From an uncultured Psychrobacter sp. (GTDB taxonomy: Bacteria; Pseudomonadota; Gammaproteobacteria; Pseudomonadales; Moraxellaceae), in contig CANMUI010000003.1 in assembly GCA_947501045.1 (NCBI GenBank), forward strand, positions 62,001 to 126,000: a stretch of 64,000 nt of DNA, read 5' to 3'. Under the pieces are notes generated by a model. It did no database searches. It was not told the DNA's origin and worked only from the letters and a program-made list of their open reading frames with translations. Below are positions 1-8,514 of the stretch, piece by piece. Position numbers and translations under genes: made by a program. Position 1 is the stretch's first letter. Each line of letters begins with the position of its first letter.

Positions 1-418
1 TTTTGTCACACCAACCAGCATAGTATTCAAACATATCTGCAACTTTTGCCACTTCAACCCGGCAATCGCGAATAGGCTTACCTGCAGATATACATTCTAG
101 GCGTGCCAGCGATTCCGCGGCGACACGTATTTTCATGCCGCACTGCCACATTAACTGACCTCTTGCACTGGCGGTCATTGACCACCACACTTTTTGAGCT
201 TTTATAGCCGCATCGGCTGCATTAGCAACAACGCTTTTCCCTGCATCACGATAGATTAAAAATACCTGACCAGTTGCTGGGTTAATCAGCTCGATGTCGT
301 CACCATTACCTGCAACCAATTCTCCATCAATCAAACTGCCAAACTTTGAAGTACCCAGTAGTTCATTAAGCAGTATTTCAACTTGTTGCGCGCCATTTCC
401 TTCTACTTCAAAACTCAT
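1..418 (-). CDS. Aldehyde dehydrogenase, N-terminal part (cut by window edge)
   Basis: The reverse strand reads without a stop from an ATG at 418 to the window edge, giving about 139 residues. The translation has the aldehyde dehydrogenase N-terminal pattern: an INPATG segment, and SAGKPIRD followed by an FEYYAG stretch. The catalytic Glu and Cys lie outside the window. A GGGAGA ribosome site precedes the start, and the stop of the upstream dehydrogenase gene is only 3 bases before it, so the two are probably one operon. The pair (a 3-hydroxyisobutyrate-dehydrogenase-like enzyme plus an aldehyde dehydrogenase) suggests oxidation of a small hydroxy acid or semialdehyde. The substrate cannot be read from the sequence. 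Confidence 0.85.
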   Translation of the reverse strand, partial: MSFEVEGNGAQQVEILLNELLGTSKFGSLIDGELVAGNGDDIELINPATGQVFLIYRDAGKSVVANAADAAIKAQKVWWSMTASARGQLMWQCGMKIRVAAESLARLECISAGKPIRDCRVEVAKVADMFEYYAGWCDK

Positions 419-421
419 CAT

Positions 422-1300
422 CTATTCTCCCAAGCCGGCATTTTTGATAATGCAATTAAAATCATCCTGATCAGGTATGTTTTTTTCGCTCTGCGACCAA
501 ATTTCAGCTACCTGTTTAGCCAAAGGTAACTCTAATCCCATCTCACCGATCATATTTTCCGCCAGACGCACATCTTTACGCATCAGCTGCATAGTGAAAC
601 CGGAGTCAAAACCTTTATTAAGAATCCAACGAGGGAAATTCACTTCACTGATTGCACTACGGCCTGAACCGGCGTTCAAACCGGCAATAAGATCTGCAGG
701 ATCAAGTCCTGCCTTAGTACCTAGAGCTACTGCTTCGGCGGTAGTTATTAGATGTGCAGCACATAGTAGATTATTGATCAGTTTAGCCGCATGTCCATTG
801 CCAGACTTTCCCATGTAGACTACTTTCGAGCTTAAGGCATCCAGATACACCTGTGCACGTTCAAGGGAACTACGTTCACCTCCAACAACCATTACCATAG
901 TACCGGCTGCAGCACCCGCCGGACCGCCACTGACAGGACAGTCCAATAACTGATGGCCTAACTGATCCAGCTCTATCGAGAGTGCCCGCGTCACCTCTGG
1001 TTCTGAAGTAGAAGTATCAATAATCAGAGTTTTAGGCTGAGCAAAGTTAATAATGCCATCTTTGCCTTTAACAACTGCTTGTACATGCTTTGCCATTGGC
1101 AAAGATAGAATGATGACACTAGATTCAGCACACAGAGCTTTAATATCTGCAACAACATTTACGCCGATTTCCCTGGCAGCTTGGCTTTGTGCTTCCCCAA
1201 TGTCCGTGCCGAACACTTTAAAACCTTTGCGAAGCAAAGACTGAGCCATACCGTTGCCCATACGGCCTAACCCGACGATACCTATAGTTTTTGTAGCCAT
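422..1300 (-). CDS. 3-hydroxyisobutyrate dehydrogenase-like NAD(P)-dependent beta-hydroxyacid dehydrogenase
   Basis: This 292-residue protein has the full architecture of the beta-hydroxyacid dehydrogenase family. A Rossmann GLGRMG is at residues 10-15, the substrate-binding segment CPVSGGPAGA at 121-130, and the likely catalytic Lys is K173 in AAKLINN. Family members reversibly oxidise 3-hydroxy acids to semialdehydes, for example 3-hydroxyisobutyrate, tartronate semialdehyde or L-threonate. It is transcribed ahead of the partial aldehyde dehydrogenase with a 3-base gap, which suggests that the semialdehyde is passed on. The exact substrate is not determined. Length is normal for the family. 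Confidence 0.85.
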   Translation of the reverse strand: MATKTIGIVGLGRMGNGMAQSLLRKGFKVFGTDIGEAQSQAAREIGVNVVADIKALCAESSVIILSLPMAKHVQAVVKGKDGIINFAQPKTLIIDTSTSEPEVTRALSIELDQLGHQLLDCPVSGGPAGAAAGTMVMVVGGERSSLERAQVYLDALSSKVVYMGKSGNGHAAKLINNLLCAAHLITTAEAVALGTKAGLDPADLIAGLNAGSGRSAISEVNFPRWILNKGFDSGFTMQLMRKDVRLAENMIGEMGLELPLAKQVAEIWSQSEKNIPDQDDFNCIIKNAGLGE

Positions 1301-1403
1301 GCCTACCTCCTTGTTTTGGTGCTTTCTATCACTTTTATTATGACTAATAAGCCATTAAGAAGAAGCATAACAAATAAACTTTTATGTTCTAAAAAAGGCA
1401 ACA

Positions 1404-1753
1404 CTAACGTAAGCAATGAGATGGATTTCTCATCACCTCATATGGTGATAGCTTTAGATGCGATAAAAAACGACGTACGTATACGAATGATGGGCCAACA
1501 CCCAAAGAACCAGCGAACATCCATAAAATGCCTATAAAAAATATATTCATGCCGCCTTGCCATGGACGTGTACTCAAGGCAATGCCCGCAAACCCTAAAG
1601 CGACCCCCAGCGCCCTCTGTTTGGTAGGTCTCTCCTCTGGTAAAAAAAGCGCCGCCCCTAAAAAAGTAAAGATAGGAATTGAGCCACTTAATAGACTTGC
1701 GATACTACTAGGCAATAACGCAGTACCAGCAATAAACCTAGCCTTACCCTTTA
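1404..1753 (-). pseudogene. EamA/DMT transporter remnant
   Basis: The reverse strand encodes about 115 residues typical of the middle of an EamA (drug/metabolite transporter) protein: SSIASLLSGSIPIFTFLGA, then EERPTKQRALGVALGFAG. The reading frame runs upstream without a start to the stop codon of the SDR gene at 1754, so the first helices are missing. It ends early after the FVYVRRFLSHLKLSP segment. Both ends are truncated, so this is a gene fragment and not a functional transporter. An ATCACC/GGTGAT hairpin lies at 1432-1449 within its 3' end. Confidence 0.7.
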
Positions 1754-2458
1754 TCAGACAGAGTGAGTTACACCGCCATCAATGCGTATGCTCTGACCCG
1801 TAATATATCCAGCTGCCTCTGATAATAAAAAGGCAATCGTTGCAGCAACTTCCTCAGCTTCACCGTAACGCCCCATCGGTACTTGCTCACGGCGCTCATC
1901 GACTTCAGGTAAGCTGTCAATCCAACCAGGTAAGACATTATTAATGCGAATGCCTTGCGGCGCATAATCATCAGAGAAAATCTTAGTAAAAGCACCAAGA
2001 CTGGCTCGAAACGCTGTCGAGGTTGGAAAGGTTGCTGTCGGCTCTGTGACCCAAGTCGTGGAAATATTGACAATAGCGCCGCCGCCTTGTGCCACCATGA
2101 TTGGCGTGACGAGGCGAATCGGACGCACAGCACTGAGGAAGTAAACCTCCATACCTGTATGCCAGTCGTCATCGGTAATCTCTAAAATAGGCGCACGTGG
2201 ACCGTGACCGGCAGAGTTTACCAGCGCATCAATACGGCCCCATTTTTCCATTGCCAAATCAACTAAGCGCTGTACATCGGCATCTACCAAGTTAGAACCC
2301 GTGACGCCAATACCTCCCAGCTCTTTTGCTAACGCCTCCCCTTTACCTGAGGACGATAAGATTGCAACCTTATAGCCATTCTGAGCGAGCTTACGAGCGG
2401 CCGCAGCACCCATACCTGAGCCACCTGCCATAATAAGAGCAACTTTTTCTTTAGTCAT
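1754..2458 (-). CDS. SDR-family protein lacking the usual catalytic Tyr and Lys
   Basis: A 234-residue short-chain dehydrogenase fold. The cofactor motif AGGSGMG is at 11-17, NSAG at 81-84, and the C-terminal GQSIRIDGG is typical. Serine 133 is in the expected catalytic-Ser place. In the YxxxK position the protein reads STAFR (147-151), so Tyr is replaced by Ser and Lys by Arg. The rest of the fold is well preserved, so it belongs to a divergent SDR branch that either uses different chemistry or is not a classical oxidoreductase. The start at 2458 is preferred over 2470 because GGAG lies just upstream of it. It is divergent from a LysR gene, which probably regulates it. Confidence 0.85.
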   Translation of the reverse strand: MTKEKVALIMAGGSGMGAAAARKLAQNGYKVAILSSSGKGEALAKELGGIGVTGSNLVDADVQRLVDLAMEKWGRIDALVNSAGHGPRAPILEITDDDWHTGMEVYFLSAVRPIRLVTPIMVAQGGGAIVNISTTWVTEPTATFPTSTAFRASLGAFTKIFSDDYAPQGIRINNVLPGWIDSLPEVDERREQVPMGRYGEAEEVAATIAFLLSEAAGYITGQSIRIDGGVTHSV

Positions 2459-2568
2459 GATTTTCTCCATTAGTGATTGGTTTATCTATCATAACTAATG
2501 GTTGCAGATATCTCACATGATATTAAAAAGTGCTAGACTGTAGAAAATCTATTGTCTAAGAGGTGGTT

Positions 2569-3444
2569 GTGTCAAATGCTTATCGCGCTTTACCCTCTTT
2601 GAATGCTTTACGTGCATTTGAAGCAGCAGGACGTCATTTAAATTTTCGCGCCGCATCAGATGAGCTTTTCGTGACCCAAGGAGCAGTCGCTCAGCAGGTG
2701 CGTATATTAGAAGAATACATGGGATTTGCGCTATTTCAAAGGCTGCCAAAGGGCGTGGCTCTTACCTCGCAAGGTGCAATCTACTTTGTAGAAGTCACAC
2801 GAGCGTTTGAGATTTTAAAAAAGGCCACTACTCAAATACTCAAAGAACCTCAGACGGTGACCATTAGTGTGACACCGACATTTGCCACTAAAATTTTACT
2901 ACCCAGTCTTTCGGCGCTATCAATCGCTGTTCCTGACGTTGATCTACGTACTGTCGCTACTGAATCTATTGCAGATTTCGACCGTGATCAGGTAGATATC
3001 GCGGTACGGCTCACACGTCCACCATTTCCCTCCTCTTTTGATACTCAATTATTGTTCAAACAAAAATTAGTAGCCGTTGCTAATCCTTATCTTGTCGCTG
3101 ACATCATGCTTCCTATGTCACTTAAGCAATTAAAAGAGATACCACTGCTGCATGATTCACACAACCACTGGCCACATTTTCTTAACACGGCAGATAAGCT
3201 ACCAGGTGCCGTATTTAACCAAACCGCGCTGGCTTTAGATGCGGCTTTGGCAGGACAAGGGGTTGCGATTTCTTGTCAGGCTTTCGTGCAAGCGGATTTG
3301 TCTGCAGGGCGTTTAGTACAAATCAGTGAGTTAAGTTTAACGGTTGAGCCTGATTACTACCTTATTCGTAAACGCACATCGGTATCACGACCTGCTGTAG
3401 ATGCGGTATGGGAATGGTGTGTTATCCACTTAACAACTACTTAA
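2569..3444 (+). CDS. LysR-family transcriptional regulator (GcvA-like)
   Basis: A 291-residue LysR regulator. The winged helix-turn-helix covers about residues 8-67 (SLNALRAFEAAGRHLNF, then VTQGAVAQQVRILE), and the remainder is the periplasmic-binding-like effector domain. The leader resembles GcvA-type regulators. The start chosen is GTG 2569, because AGAGG is 5 bases upstream; an in-frame GTG at 2563 is less well placed. It is transcribed away from the divergent SDR gene across about 110 bases, the usual arrangement for a LysR regulator and its target. Its inducer is unknown. Confidence 0.88.
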   Translation: MSNAYRALPSLNALRAFEAAGRHLNFRAASDELFVTQGAVAQQVRILEEYMGFALFQRLPKGVALTSQGAIYFVEVTRAFEILKKATTQILKEPQTVTISVTPTFATKILLPSLSALSIAVPDVDLRTVATESIADFDRDQVDIAVRLTRPPFPSSFDTQLLFKQKLVAVANPYLVADIMLPMSLKQLKEIPLLHDSHNHWPHFLNTADKLPGAVFNQTALALDAALAGQGVAISCQAFVQADLSAGRLVQISELSLTVEPDYYLIRKRTSVSRPAVDAVWEWCVIHLTTT

Positions 3445-3461
3445 AATATTTATAATGGTAA

Positions 3462-3800
3462 TTATAAGGTTAAGCGACTTATAAGCTCAGTGCATTTCTC
3501 TCTTAAAGTATCTCTAAGCAGCCTTACCGCAGGTGTTATCGACTGCCTGCTTGAGCAAATTAACCAAAGCTCATTTTGCTTTGCTTGATATTCAGTCATG
3601 ATATTAATCAATCGACCCGCCAATACATCATTGGAAAAATCCAAGCAAGTTTTTACTGCCAACCTTTTGCCCTCAATGCACCAACGTTTGACTAGGTCAC
3701 CGTCATTAGACACGCGGTTGCCATTCATTTTTACTTGATAAGTCTGCTGGCCTCTAGTGAACTCCCAAACATCATGAGTCTTATCATATAATAGGTTTTT
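3462..3800 (-). pseudogene. LysR regulator C-terminal remnant
   Basis: Reverse-strand translation from about 3800 gives a continuous C-terminal half of a LysR effector domain. It includes the segments DVWEFTRGQQTYQV, SNDGDLVKRW, LAGRLI, and a terminal CSSRQSITPAVRLLRDTL. No helix-turn-helix or start is present: the frame is cut off at its 5' side by the strong terminator at 3802-3831. I read it as the tail of a second LysR gene left after a deletion. It is convergent with the intact LysR gene, with an 18-base gap. Confidence 0.72.
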
Positions 3801-3801
3801 T

Positions 3802-3831
3802 AAAGCGGTCTTTATACGTAAAGACCGCTTT
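3802..3831. terminator. Intrinsic terminator of the AraC gene
   Basis: AAAGCGGTCTTTA and its reverse complement form a near-perfect hairpin around ATACG. On the reverse strand it is followed by an A/T-rich run. It lies about 60 bases beyond the stop of the AraC gene. Confidence 0.75.
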
Positions 3832-3893
3832 TAGCGTATTGTAACCTATGTTTTTAACACTCTCTTACTCAGACCGTCTATAACAATGATGCT

Positions 3894-4748
3894 TTAATCC
3901 AAATCACTATTTGGACTGACGCCAAACAGTCGTTTATATTCTCGGCTAAACTGGCTAGGGCTTTCGTATCCTACTTGCATGGCAATATGTGATACTTGCG
4001 CGTCATTGGTTTTGATCAGCCGTCGCGCCTCCATTAATCGTAAATTTTTTTGATACTGTAGCGGACTCAACTGAGTAATTTCCTTAAAGTGTTGGTGAAA
4101 CCCTGAAACACTCATACCGTAGCGGCTTGCCAAGTCTGCAATAACCACAGGCTCATCTAGATGTACTTTTAGCCAATCGACTGCTTGAGCAATACGATGA
4201 ATATGACTGCCATTCGTTACCAGCTGTCGCAGCCTATCGCCTTGTTGTCCTGTGAGTAAGCGATAATAAATTTCTTGCTGTATTAAAGGAGATAGAAACT
4301 CAATATCATTTGGATAATCAAGCAATGCTATTAATCGATCAAACGAGGCCATTATAGCATCGTCTAATTGCCATTTGATTCCCAAATAACCCCCGTCCAT
4401 ATGTTGTTTAGGTGGTATTTTAGCGAGTACTTCTCGAATCATTAGCAAATTTAATTTCATAGATAATACAACGACAGGGTAGTCAAGCGACGCCTGTTTA
4501 ATGTGTATGTTCAATGGGGCGTCGACTGGACAAAACATTAGGTTAGTATTGTCAAATTTTTCGCAATCTGTACCTAAGTAAACCTCGCGCTCACCTTGCA
4601 GAACGATACATATACTAGGCTCTAGGACATAGCCAATTATTTTTTCTGGTCTATCAGCACAATAGAAGATTAAGTCTGGAATATCAGATTCGATAGTCTG
4701 GTTCTTGGGTATCAATCTAAGTAATTGCTCAATGGTTTTTGCCTGCAT
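3894..4748 (-). CDS. AraC-family regulator with AraC_N domain
   Basis: A 284-residue regulator. The N-terminal part (about 20-160) matches the AraC_N type (DLIFYCADRP, then ICIVLQGEREVYLG). The C-terminal part (about 180-280) has two helix-turn-helix motifs, with the signature ASRYGMSVSGFHQHFKEIT and QVGYESPSQFSREYKRLFG. Regulators of this subfamily often sit next to oxidoreductase genes they control. Here it diverges from ohr and an aldehyde dehydrogenase, and the intergenic region holds two dyads that could be its sites. The effector is not predictable. Confidence 0.88.
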   Translation of the reverse strand: MQAKTIEQLLRLIPKNQTIESDIPDLIFYCADRPEKIIGYVLEPSICIVLQGEREVYLGTDCEKFDNTNLMFCPVDAPLNIHIKQASLDYPVVVLSMKLNLLMIREVLAKIPPKQHMDGGYLGIKWQLDDAIMASFDRLIALLDYPNDIEFLSPLIQQEIYYRLLTGQQGDRLRQLVTNGSHIHRIAQAVDWLKVHLDEPVVIADLASRYGMSVSGFHQHFKEITQLSPLQYQKNLRLMEARRLIKTNDAQVSHIAMQVGYESPSQFSREYKRLFGVSPNSDLD

Positions 4749-4782
4749 AATACTTTACTTATTTTTCAAATTTGCTTGATAA

Positions 4783-4817
4783 TACAAATTTTTATAGAAT
4801 TAGGCAACAAATTTGTA
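4783..4817. promoter_or_regulatory. Dyad in the araC-ohr intergenic region
   Basis: TACAAATTT (4783-4791) and its perfect complement AAATTTGTA (4809-4817) are spaced by 17 bases, 35 bases upstream of the AraC start. It could be an autoregulatory operator. Confidence 0.4.
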
Positions 4818-4870
4818 GGACTGTTATAACGAATTATTAGGTGCTCCCTTATAATGATTGCATCACAATG

Positions 4871-4890
4871 TATCAAATCTATTTTTGATA
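4871..4890. promoter_or_regulatory. Dyad upstream of ohr
   Basis: TATCAAA (4871-4877) and TTTGATA (4884-4890) form a perfect 7-bp inverted repeat with a 6-base gap, 40 bases before ohr. It is a candidate operator for a regulator of the ohr-aldehyde dehydrogenase pair. Confidence 0.4.
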
Positions 4891-4929
4891 GCATTTAGTA
4901 AGGCTAATAAATCTAAATAAGGAACACAG

Positions 4930-5343
4930 ATGAAAATATTTTATAAAACTCAAGCAACAGCAACCGGTGGTCGTTCTGGGCATACAGGTCTTGACGATGG
5001 TTCACTAGGTTTTGATTTGGTGTCCTTTCAAGAAACAGATAAAGAGGGTGTGAATCCAGAACAGCTGTTTGCGATGGGTTATGCAGCATGTTTCGATAGT
5101 GCACTGAATATGACAGCGAAGCAGATGAAACTACCAATTACAGCTTCAAAAACCTCTGCTCAAGTCGGTATTGGTATGAAGGCTGATAATAGCTATAACT
5201 TAGATATAGACCTGTCTATCGAAGTATCTGGTATTGATGAAGCGCAAGCACAAAATCTAATCGAAACTGCTCATCAAGTTTGCCCATACTCTAATGCCAC
5301 TCGCGGCAATGTTGATGTGCGCCTGCATGTTACTGTTGTCTAA
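4930..5343 (+). CDS. ohr: Organic hydroperoxide resistance protein (Ohr, OsmC family)
   Basis: A 137-residue OsmC-fold thiol peroxidase that reduces organic hydroperoxides in the cytoplasm. Both redox cysteines are present: C54 in GYAACFDSAL and C118 in HQVCPYSNATRGN, the pair characteristic of Ohr. The GGRSGH segment near residue 15 fits the active-site Arg region. A GGAACAC site precedes the start. The next gene, an aldehyde dehydrogenase, begins 56 bases later on the same strand, so both probably act together against oxidised lipids and the aldehydes they yield. No OhrR gene is adjacent; the divergent AraC regulator is the likely controller. Confidence 0.93.
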   Translation: MKIFYKTQATATGGRSGHTGLDDGSLGFDLVSFQETDKEGVNPEQLFAMGYAACFDSALNMTAKQMKLPITASKTSAQVGIGMKADNSYNLDIDLSIEVSGIDEAQAQNLIETAHQVCPYSNATRGNVDVRLHVTVV

Positions 5344-5399
5344 ATAACAGTCGTACTTAGTTAGTAACTAAAAATGGATTTTCAACCCAAGGAATATTT

Positions 5400-6779
5400 A
5401 TGAGCGAATATCAAGTAACCAACCCAGCAACTGGCGAAGTTGAAGCCACCTACCCTACCGCGAACGAACAAGATATCCAACAAGCCATCACAAAAGCTGA
5501 TGATGCCTATCAAGACTGGCGTAACGTATCTCTTAGCGAGCGCAGTGCACTACTACACAAAATTGCCGATATCTATATTGAACGTCAAGATGAGTTGGCA
5601 GAGATGATCGCTATAGAAATGGGTAAGCCTGTAGCCCAAGGTAAAGGAGAGCTTGGTCTAGTCGCTGAGATCTATCGCTACTATGCAGATAATGCAGAGC
5701 AGCTATTAGCACCTAACCAAATCAACGTGGACGAAGGCTCAGCTTCTGTAGAGAAACTTCCAGTAGGCGCATTGTTTGGAATTATGCCGTGGAACTATCC
5801 GCATTATCAAGTCGCGCGCTTTGCAGCACCGAACTTTATGGCGGGCAATACCATTATTTTAAAGCATGCCCCGCAGTGCCCTAAAACGGCAGAAGTGATT
5901 GTTGATATGCTTAAAGATGCCGGTTTACCAGATGGCGTATATAACAATGTCTTTGCTACCAATGATCAGGCCGCGACTATTATCGAAGACAGTAGAATAC
6001 AAGGCATCTCATTAACAGGTTCTGAGCGTGCAGGACAAGCAGTTGCTAAAATAGCAGGCGGCGCCCTTAAAAAAGTCGTTTTAGAGCTTGGCGGCTCAGA
6101 TGCCTTTATCGTTGCAGCAGATGCTGATATTGAGCAAGCAGTAGCTGATGCCATCACTGGCCGCTTTGGTAATACAGGACAAGCTTGTAACGCTGCTAAG
6201 CGTCTAATTGTCGTTGAAGCTGTTTATGATAAGTTTGTACAAGGCTTTGTCGATGCGGTTCGCGCGATGACGTTGTCTGATCCATTAGAGCAAACAACCT
6301 TTATCGGACCGATGTCATCTCAGAGTGCTGCAGTTAATCTACAAAAGCAATTAGATGAAGCAATAAAGGCTGGCGCCACTGTTCTAATCGAAGGCGGCAT
6401 TGTCAAAGACAAGCCTGGTGCTTGGTTTGCTCCAGCAGTACTCACCAATGTCGACAACTCAATGGCTGTTTATAGCGAAGAGCTATTTGGTCCTGTTGCT
6501 GTCATCTATAAAGCGCGTGATGTTGCTCATGCTATCAAAATTGCCAACGATGTTCCCTTTGGTCTTGGTGCATCAATCCAGACTAAAGACTCAGCATTGG
6601 CAGCTGATATTGCTGACCAGTTAGAAGTCGGCATGGTGAGCATAAACGCACCTTCTGGTACTGAAGCCAACACCCCATTTGGTGGTGTTAAGCGTTCAGG
6701 ATTCGGTCGTGAGCTTGGTACCCTTGGTATTACTGAATTCTTAAACTACAAATTGATTCGTAATAAAACCAGTGCTTAG
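5400..6779 (+). CDS. NAD(P)-dependent aldehyde dehydrogenase, succinate-semialdehyde dehydrogenase type
   Basis: A 459-residue aldehyde dehydrogenase with all key elements: MPWNYP at 129-134, Lys in ILKHAP near 155, the general base E229 in VLELGGSD, and the nucleophile C263 in NTGQACNAAKR. The short N-terminus and overall pattern resemble Sad/GabD-like succinate-semialdehyde dehydrogenases, which oxidise short aldehydes to acids. Placed just after ohr and before a strong terminator, it may clear aldehydes formed during lipid peroxidation. That role is an inference from position. Confidence 0.88.
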   Translation: MSEYQVTNPATGEVEATYPTANEQDIQQAITKADDAYQDWRNVSLSERSALLHKIADIYIERQDELAEMIAIEMGKPVAQGKGELGLVAEIYRYYADNAEQLLAPNQINVDEGSASVEKLPVGALFGIMPWNYPHYQVARFAAPNFMAGNTIILKHAPQCPKTAEVIVDMLKDAGLPDGVYNNVFATNDQAATIIEDSRIQGISLTGSERAGQAVAKIAGGALKKVVLELGGSDAFIVAADADIEQAVADAITGRFGNTGQACNAAKRLIVVEAVYDKFVQGFVDAVRAMTLSDPLEQTTFIGPMSSQSAAVNLQKQLDEAIKAGATVLIEGGIVKDKPGAWFAPAVLTNVDNSMAVYSEELFGPVAVIYKARDVAHAIKIANDVPFGLGASIQTKDSALAADIADQLEVGMVSINAPSGTEANTPFGGVKRSGFGRELGTLGITEFLNYKLIRNKTSA

Positions 6780-6816
6780 ATTCAAAGCTTTATTCTTATG
6801 ATTGAACAAGAAAAAG

Positions 6817-6844
6817 CCTAGCGTTGAGACGCTAGGTTTTTTTT
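6817..6844 (+). terminator. Intrinsic terminator after the aldehyde dehydrogenase
   Basis: CCTAGCGT and ACGCTAGG form an 8-bp stem with a TGAG loop, followed by a run of nine T. It closes the ohr-aldehyde dehydrogenase operon. Confidence 0.9.
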
Positions 6845-7104
6845 GTTCAGAATAACGATGCAAACATTATCTAATTGGCATACCAAAGATAACGAGAACA
6901 AGCTCAAGAGCATTGCACAATACAACCCACAATCGCTTAAATTTAATCTGTCATTATTCTTTAAATATAGTCAAAAGGGATGAGGGAGATGTAAAAAAAA
7001 CAGTGTAAGCTGGTTATAAGGGTAGCCGTCTTAGAGCTCATCAGATAAAGCTATGTTTTAAGGATAGTTGCCTATTTTAAGAAACTTACTCAAGGAATGA
7101 GTCC
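6845..7104. other. Intergenic region with a small open frame
   Basis: This gap between a terminator and the MpaB-like gene holds one short forward frame, 6858-6983 (41 codons, MQTLSNWHTKD...). It has no clear ribosome site and no family I recognise. It may be a gene remnant or chance. The promoter of the next gene presumably lies in the right half. Confidence 0.3.
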
Positions 7105-8319
7105 ATGTCCGATTTACTTATAGCTGAACCAAAAAGCGTCAAGAACAGAGAAAGGTTTTTAGAATTATTTACTGAGCAAGATTTGCAGCTTATGCTTAAG
7201 ATGGCAAGCGAAGGTGATGCACTCGCCGATCAAGTCATTAAAGAGCAAATGCAAGCTGACCGATCCAAAAAAGGCGATGTGGCCAAAGGCATTAAAGAAG
7301 GTTTGGCATCATTAACTGACCCTCTACCCGCTTTGAAACAACTGTTAGAAGAGTCAGAATCTATACCCGACTGGGTGGATCAAAATAGTGTTACTAAAGG
7401 CTCTGAGAACTATTTACTGATTAGCCCGCTGTGGCAGTCCGTAGCTTTGGGTCCTGGCGCGCTCACGCATACTTACTGCTCACCCACTATCGCTAACATC
7501 TTAATGAAAACAGGGAATTTGGCTAATGTAGCATTACGCCGCATCGCTGAAACGACTATCTGGAAGCAGTACGTGTTAATGCCAGATGGTATGAGAGTTG
7601 GTAATGACGGCTATATCCATACTCTAGAGGTGCGTCTGCTGCACGCAAGAGTCCGCTTAGGGATGATAAAAAAAGGCTGGGATCATGATGAGAGCGGCGC
7701 GCCTATCAATCAGCTAGACATGCTACGCACTTGGCTAGATTTTACTTATATTCCATTTGCCGCCCTGCAAAAGCTAGGTATTACTTATAGCGAAGAGGAA
7801 TTTCACGATTTATATCACTTATGGCAGCTTATCGCTAAGCAATTAGGTATCCCCGAAGAGTATTTTCGCTTAGTCTATGACCAAGAGTCTGCTGCCAAGA
7901 TGACCAAAATGATTGACTTAGTCTTTGGCGAGCCTAATGAAGGCTCAAAGATTTTGACCGATCAGATGCTCACAGCCGTTGGGCATTTCTTGACCTCATT
8001 TTTAGGACTGCCACCAGATACCTCTGTTGATCTGATGCATTCTTTTTTAACTTTGATTCATGGCGAGGAGATGGCAGCCAAGCTTGGTATTAAGCCAAAT
8101 CCAACAGCGGCGCTAATCCCTGTGTACGCTGCTGCCAATGCTTATGAAAAGCAGCTTATCAATTCCGATCCTGCCTATCGCGAGAAAACCATTCAAGAGA
8201 CGTTAGCCGTCTTTACTGAGCTTGCCAAAATGGTTGAAGGAAAAACAACCTATCAGAGAAATGTTGAGGAGATCGGTAACGTTGATATCCTGATAACGCC
8301 TGAATCTTTAAGTGCTTAG
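7105..8319 (+). CDS. Oxygenase MpaB-family protein (DUF2236)
   Basis: A 404-residue protein matching the DUF2236/MpaB family, which includes rubber oxygenase (latex-clearing protein) and the fungal MpaB oxygenase. Family-type signals are the GPGALTHTYCSP segment, the block RRIAETTIWKQYVLMP, and HTLEVRLLHARVRLG, where conserved Arg and His residues lie around the expected haem. Some members are b-type haem oxygenases that cleave carbon-carbon double bonds. There is no signal peptide, so it is predicted to be cytoplasmic. It is followed by a short-chain fatty acid permease, but a functional link is only a guess. Confidence 0.78.
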   Translation: MSDLLIAEPKSVKNRERFLELFTEQDLQLMLKMASEGDALADQVIKEQMQADRSKKGDVAKGIKEGLASLTDPLPALKQLLEESESIPDWVDQNSVTKGSENYLLISPLWQSVALGPGALTHTYCSPTIANILMKTGNLANVALRRIAETTIWKQYVLMPDGMRVGNDGYIHTLEVRLLHARVRLGMIKKGWDHDESGAPINQLDMLRTWLDFTYIPFAALQKLGITYSEEEFHDLYHLWQLIAKQLGIPEEYFRLVYDQESAAKMTKMIDLVFGEPNEGSKILTDQMLTAVGHFLTSFLGLPPDTSVDLMHSFLTLIHGEEMAAKLGIKPNPTAALIPVYAAANAYEKQLINSDPAYREKTIQETLAVFTELAKMVEGKTTYQRNVEEIGNVDILITPESLSA

Positions 8320-8353
8320 GTACCTATAGTCGATGCACTGTAAAAAGAACATA

Positions 8354-8423
8354 GCGCTGCTGGGATGAATTTTGTGCAGCCTCTGTGATAACAGCACGCA
8401 AGTAAAATTTATACCAGTAGCGC
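8354..8423 (+). repeat. Dispersed palindromic repeat, copy 1
   Basis: About 70 bases with inverted ends (GCGCTGCTGG ... CCAGTAGCGC). Internally it shares GCAGCCTCTG and, with one mismatch, ACAGCACGCAAGTAAAATT with the element at 52249-52324, which lies in the opposite orientation. It sits in the gap between the MpaB-like gene and the fatty acid permease. Confidence 0.75.
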
Positions 8424-8514
8424 GTTTATATTTATGACAACCTTACTTTGAACTGACTATACAAAGATAGCACTTTATGACAAAGTCGCTATCAATACCA
8501 CAAGGATGTTTGCT

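Noticed and set aside
6858..6983. 41-codon open frame as a small gene
   Set aside because: No ribosome site and no recognised family; mentioned only as part of the gap.
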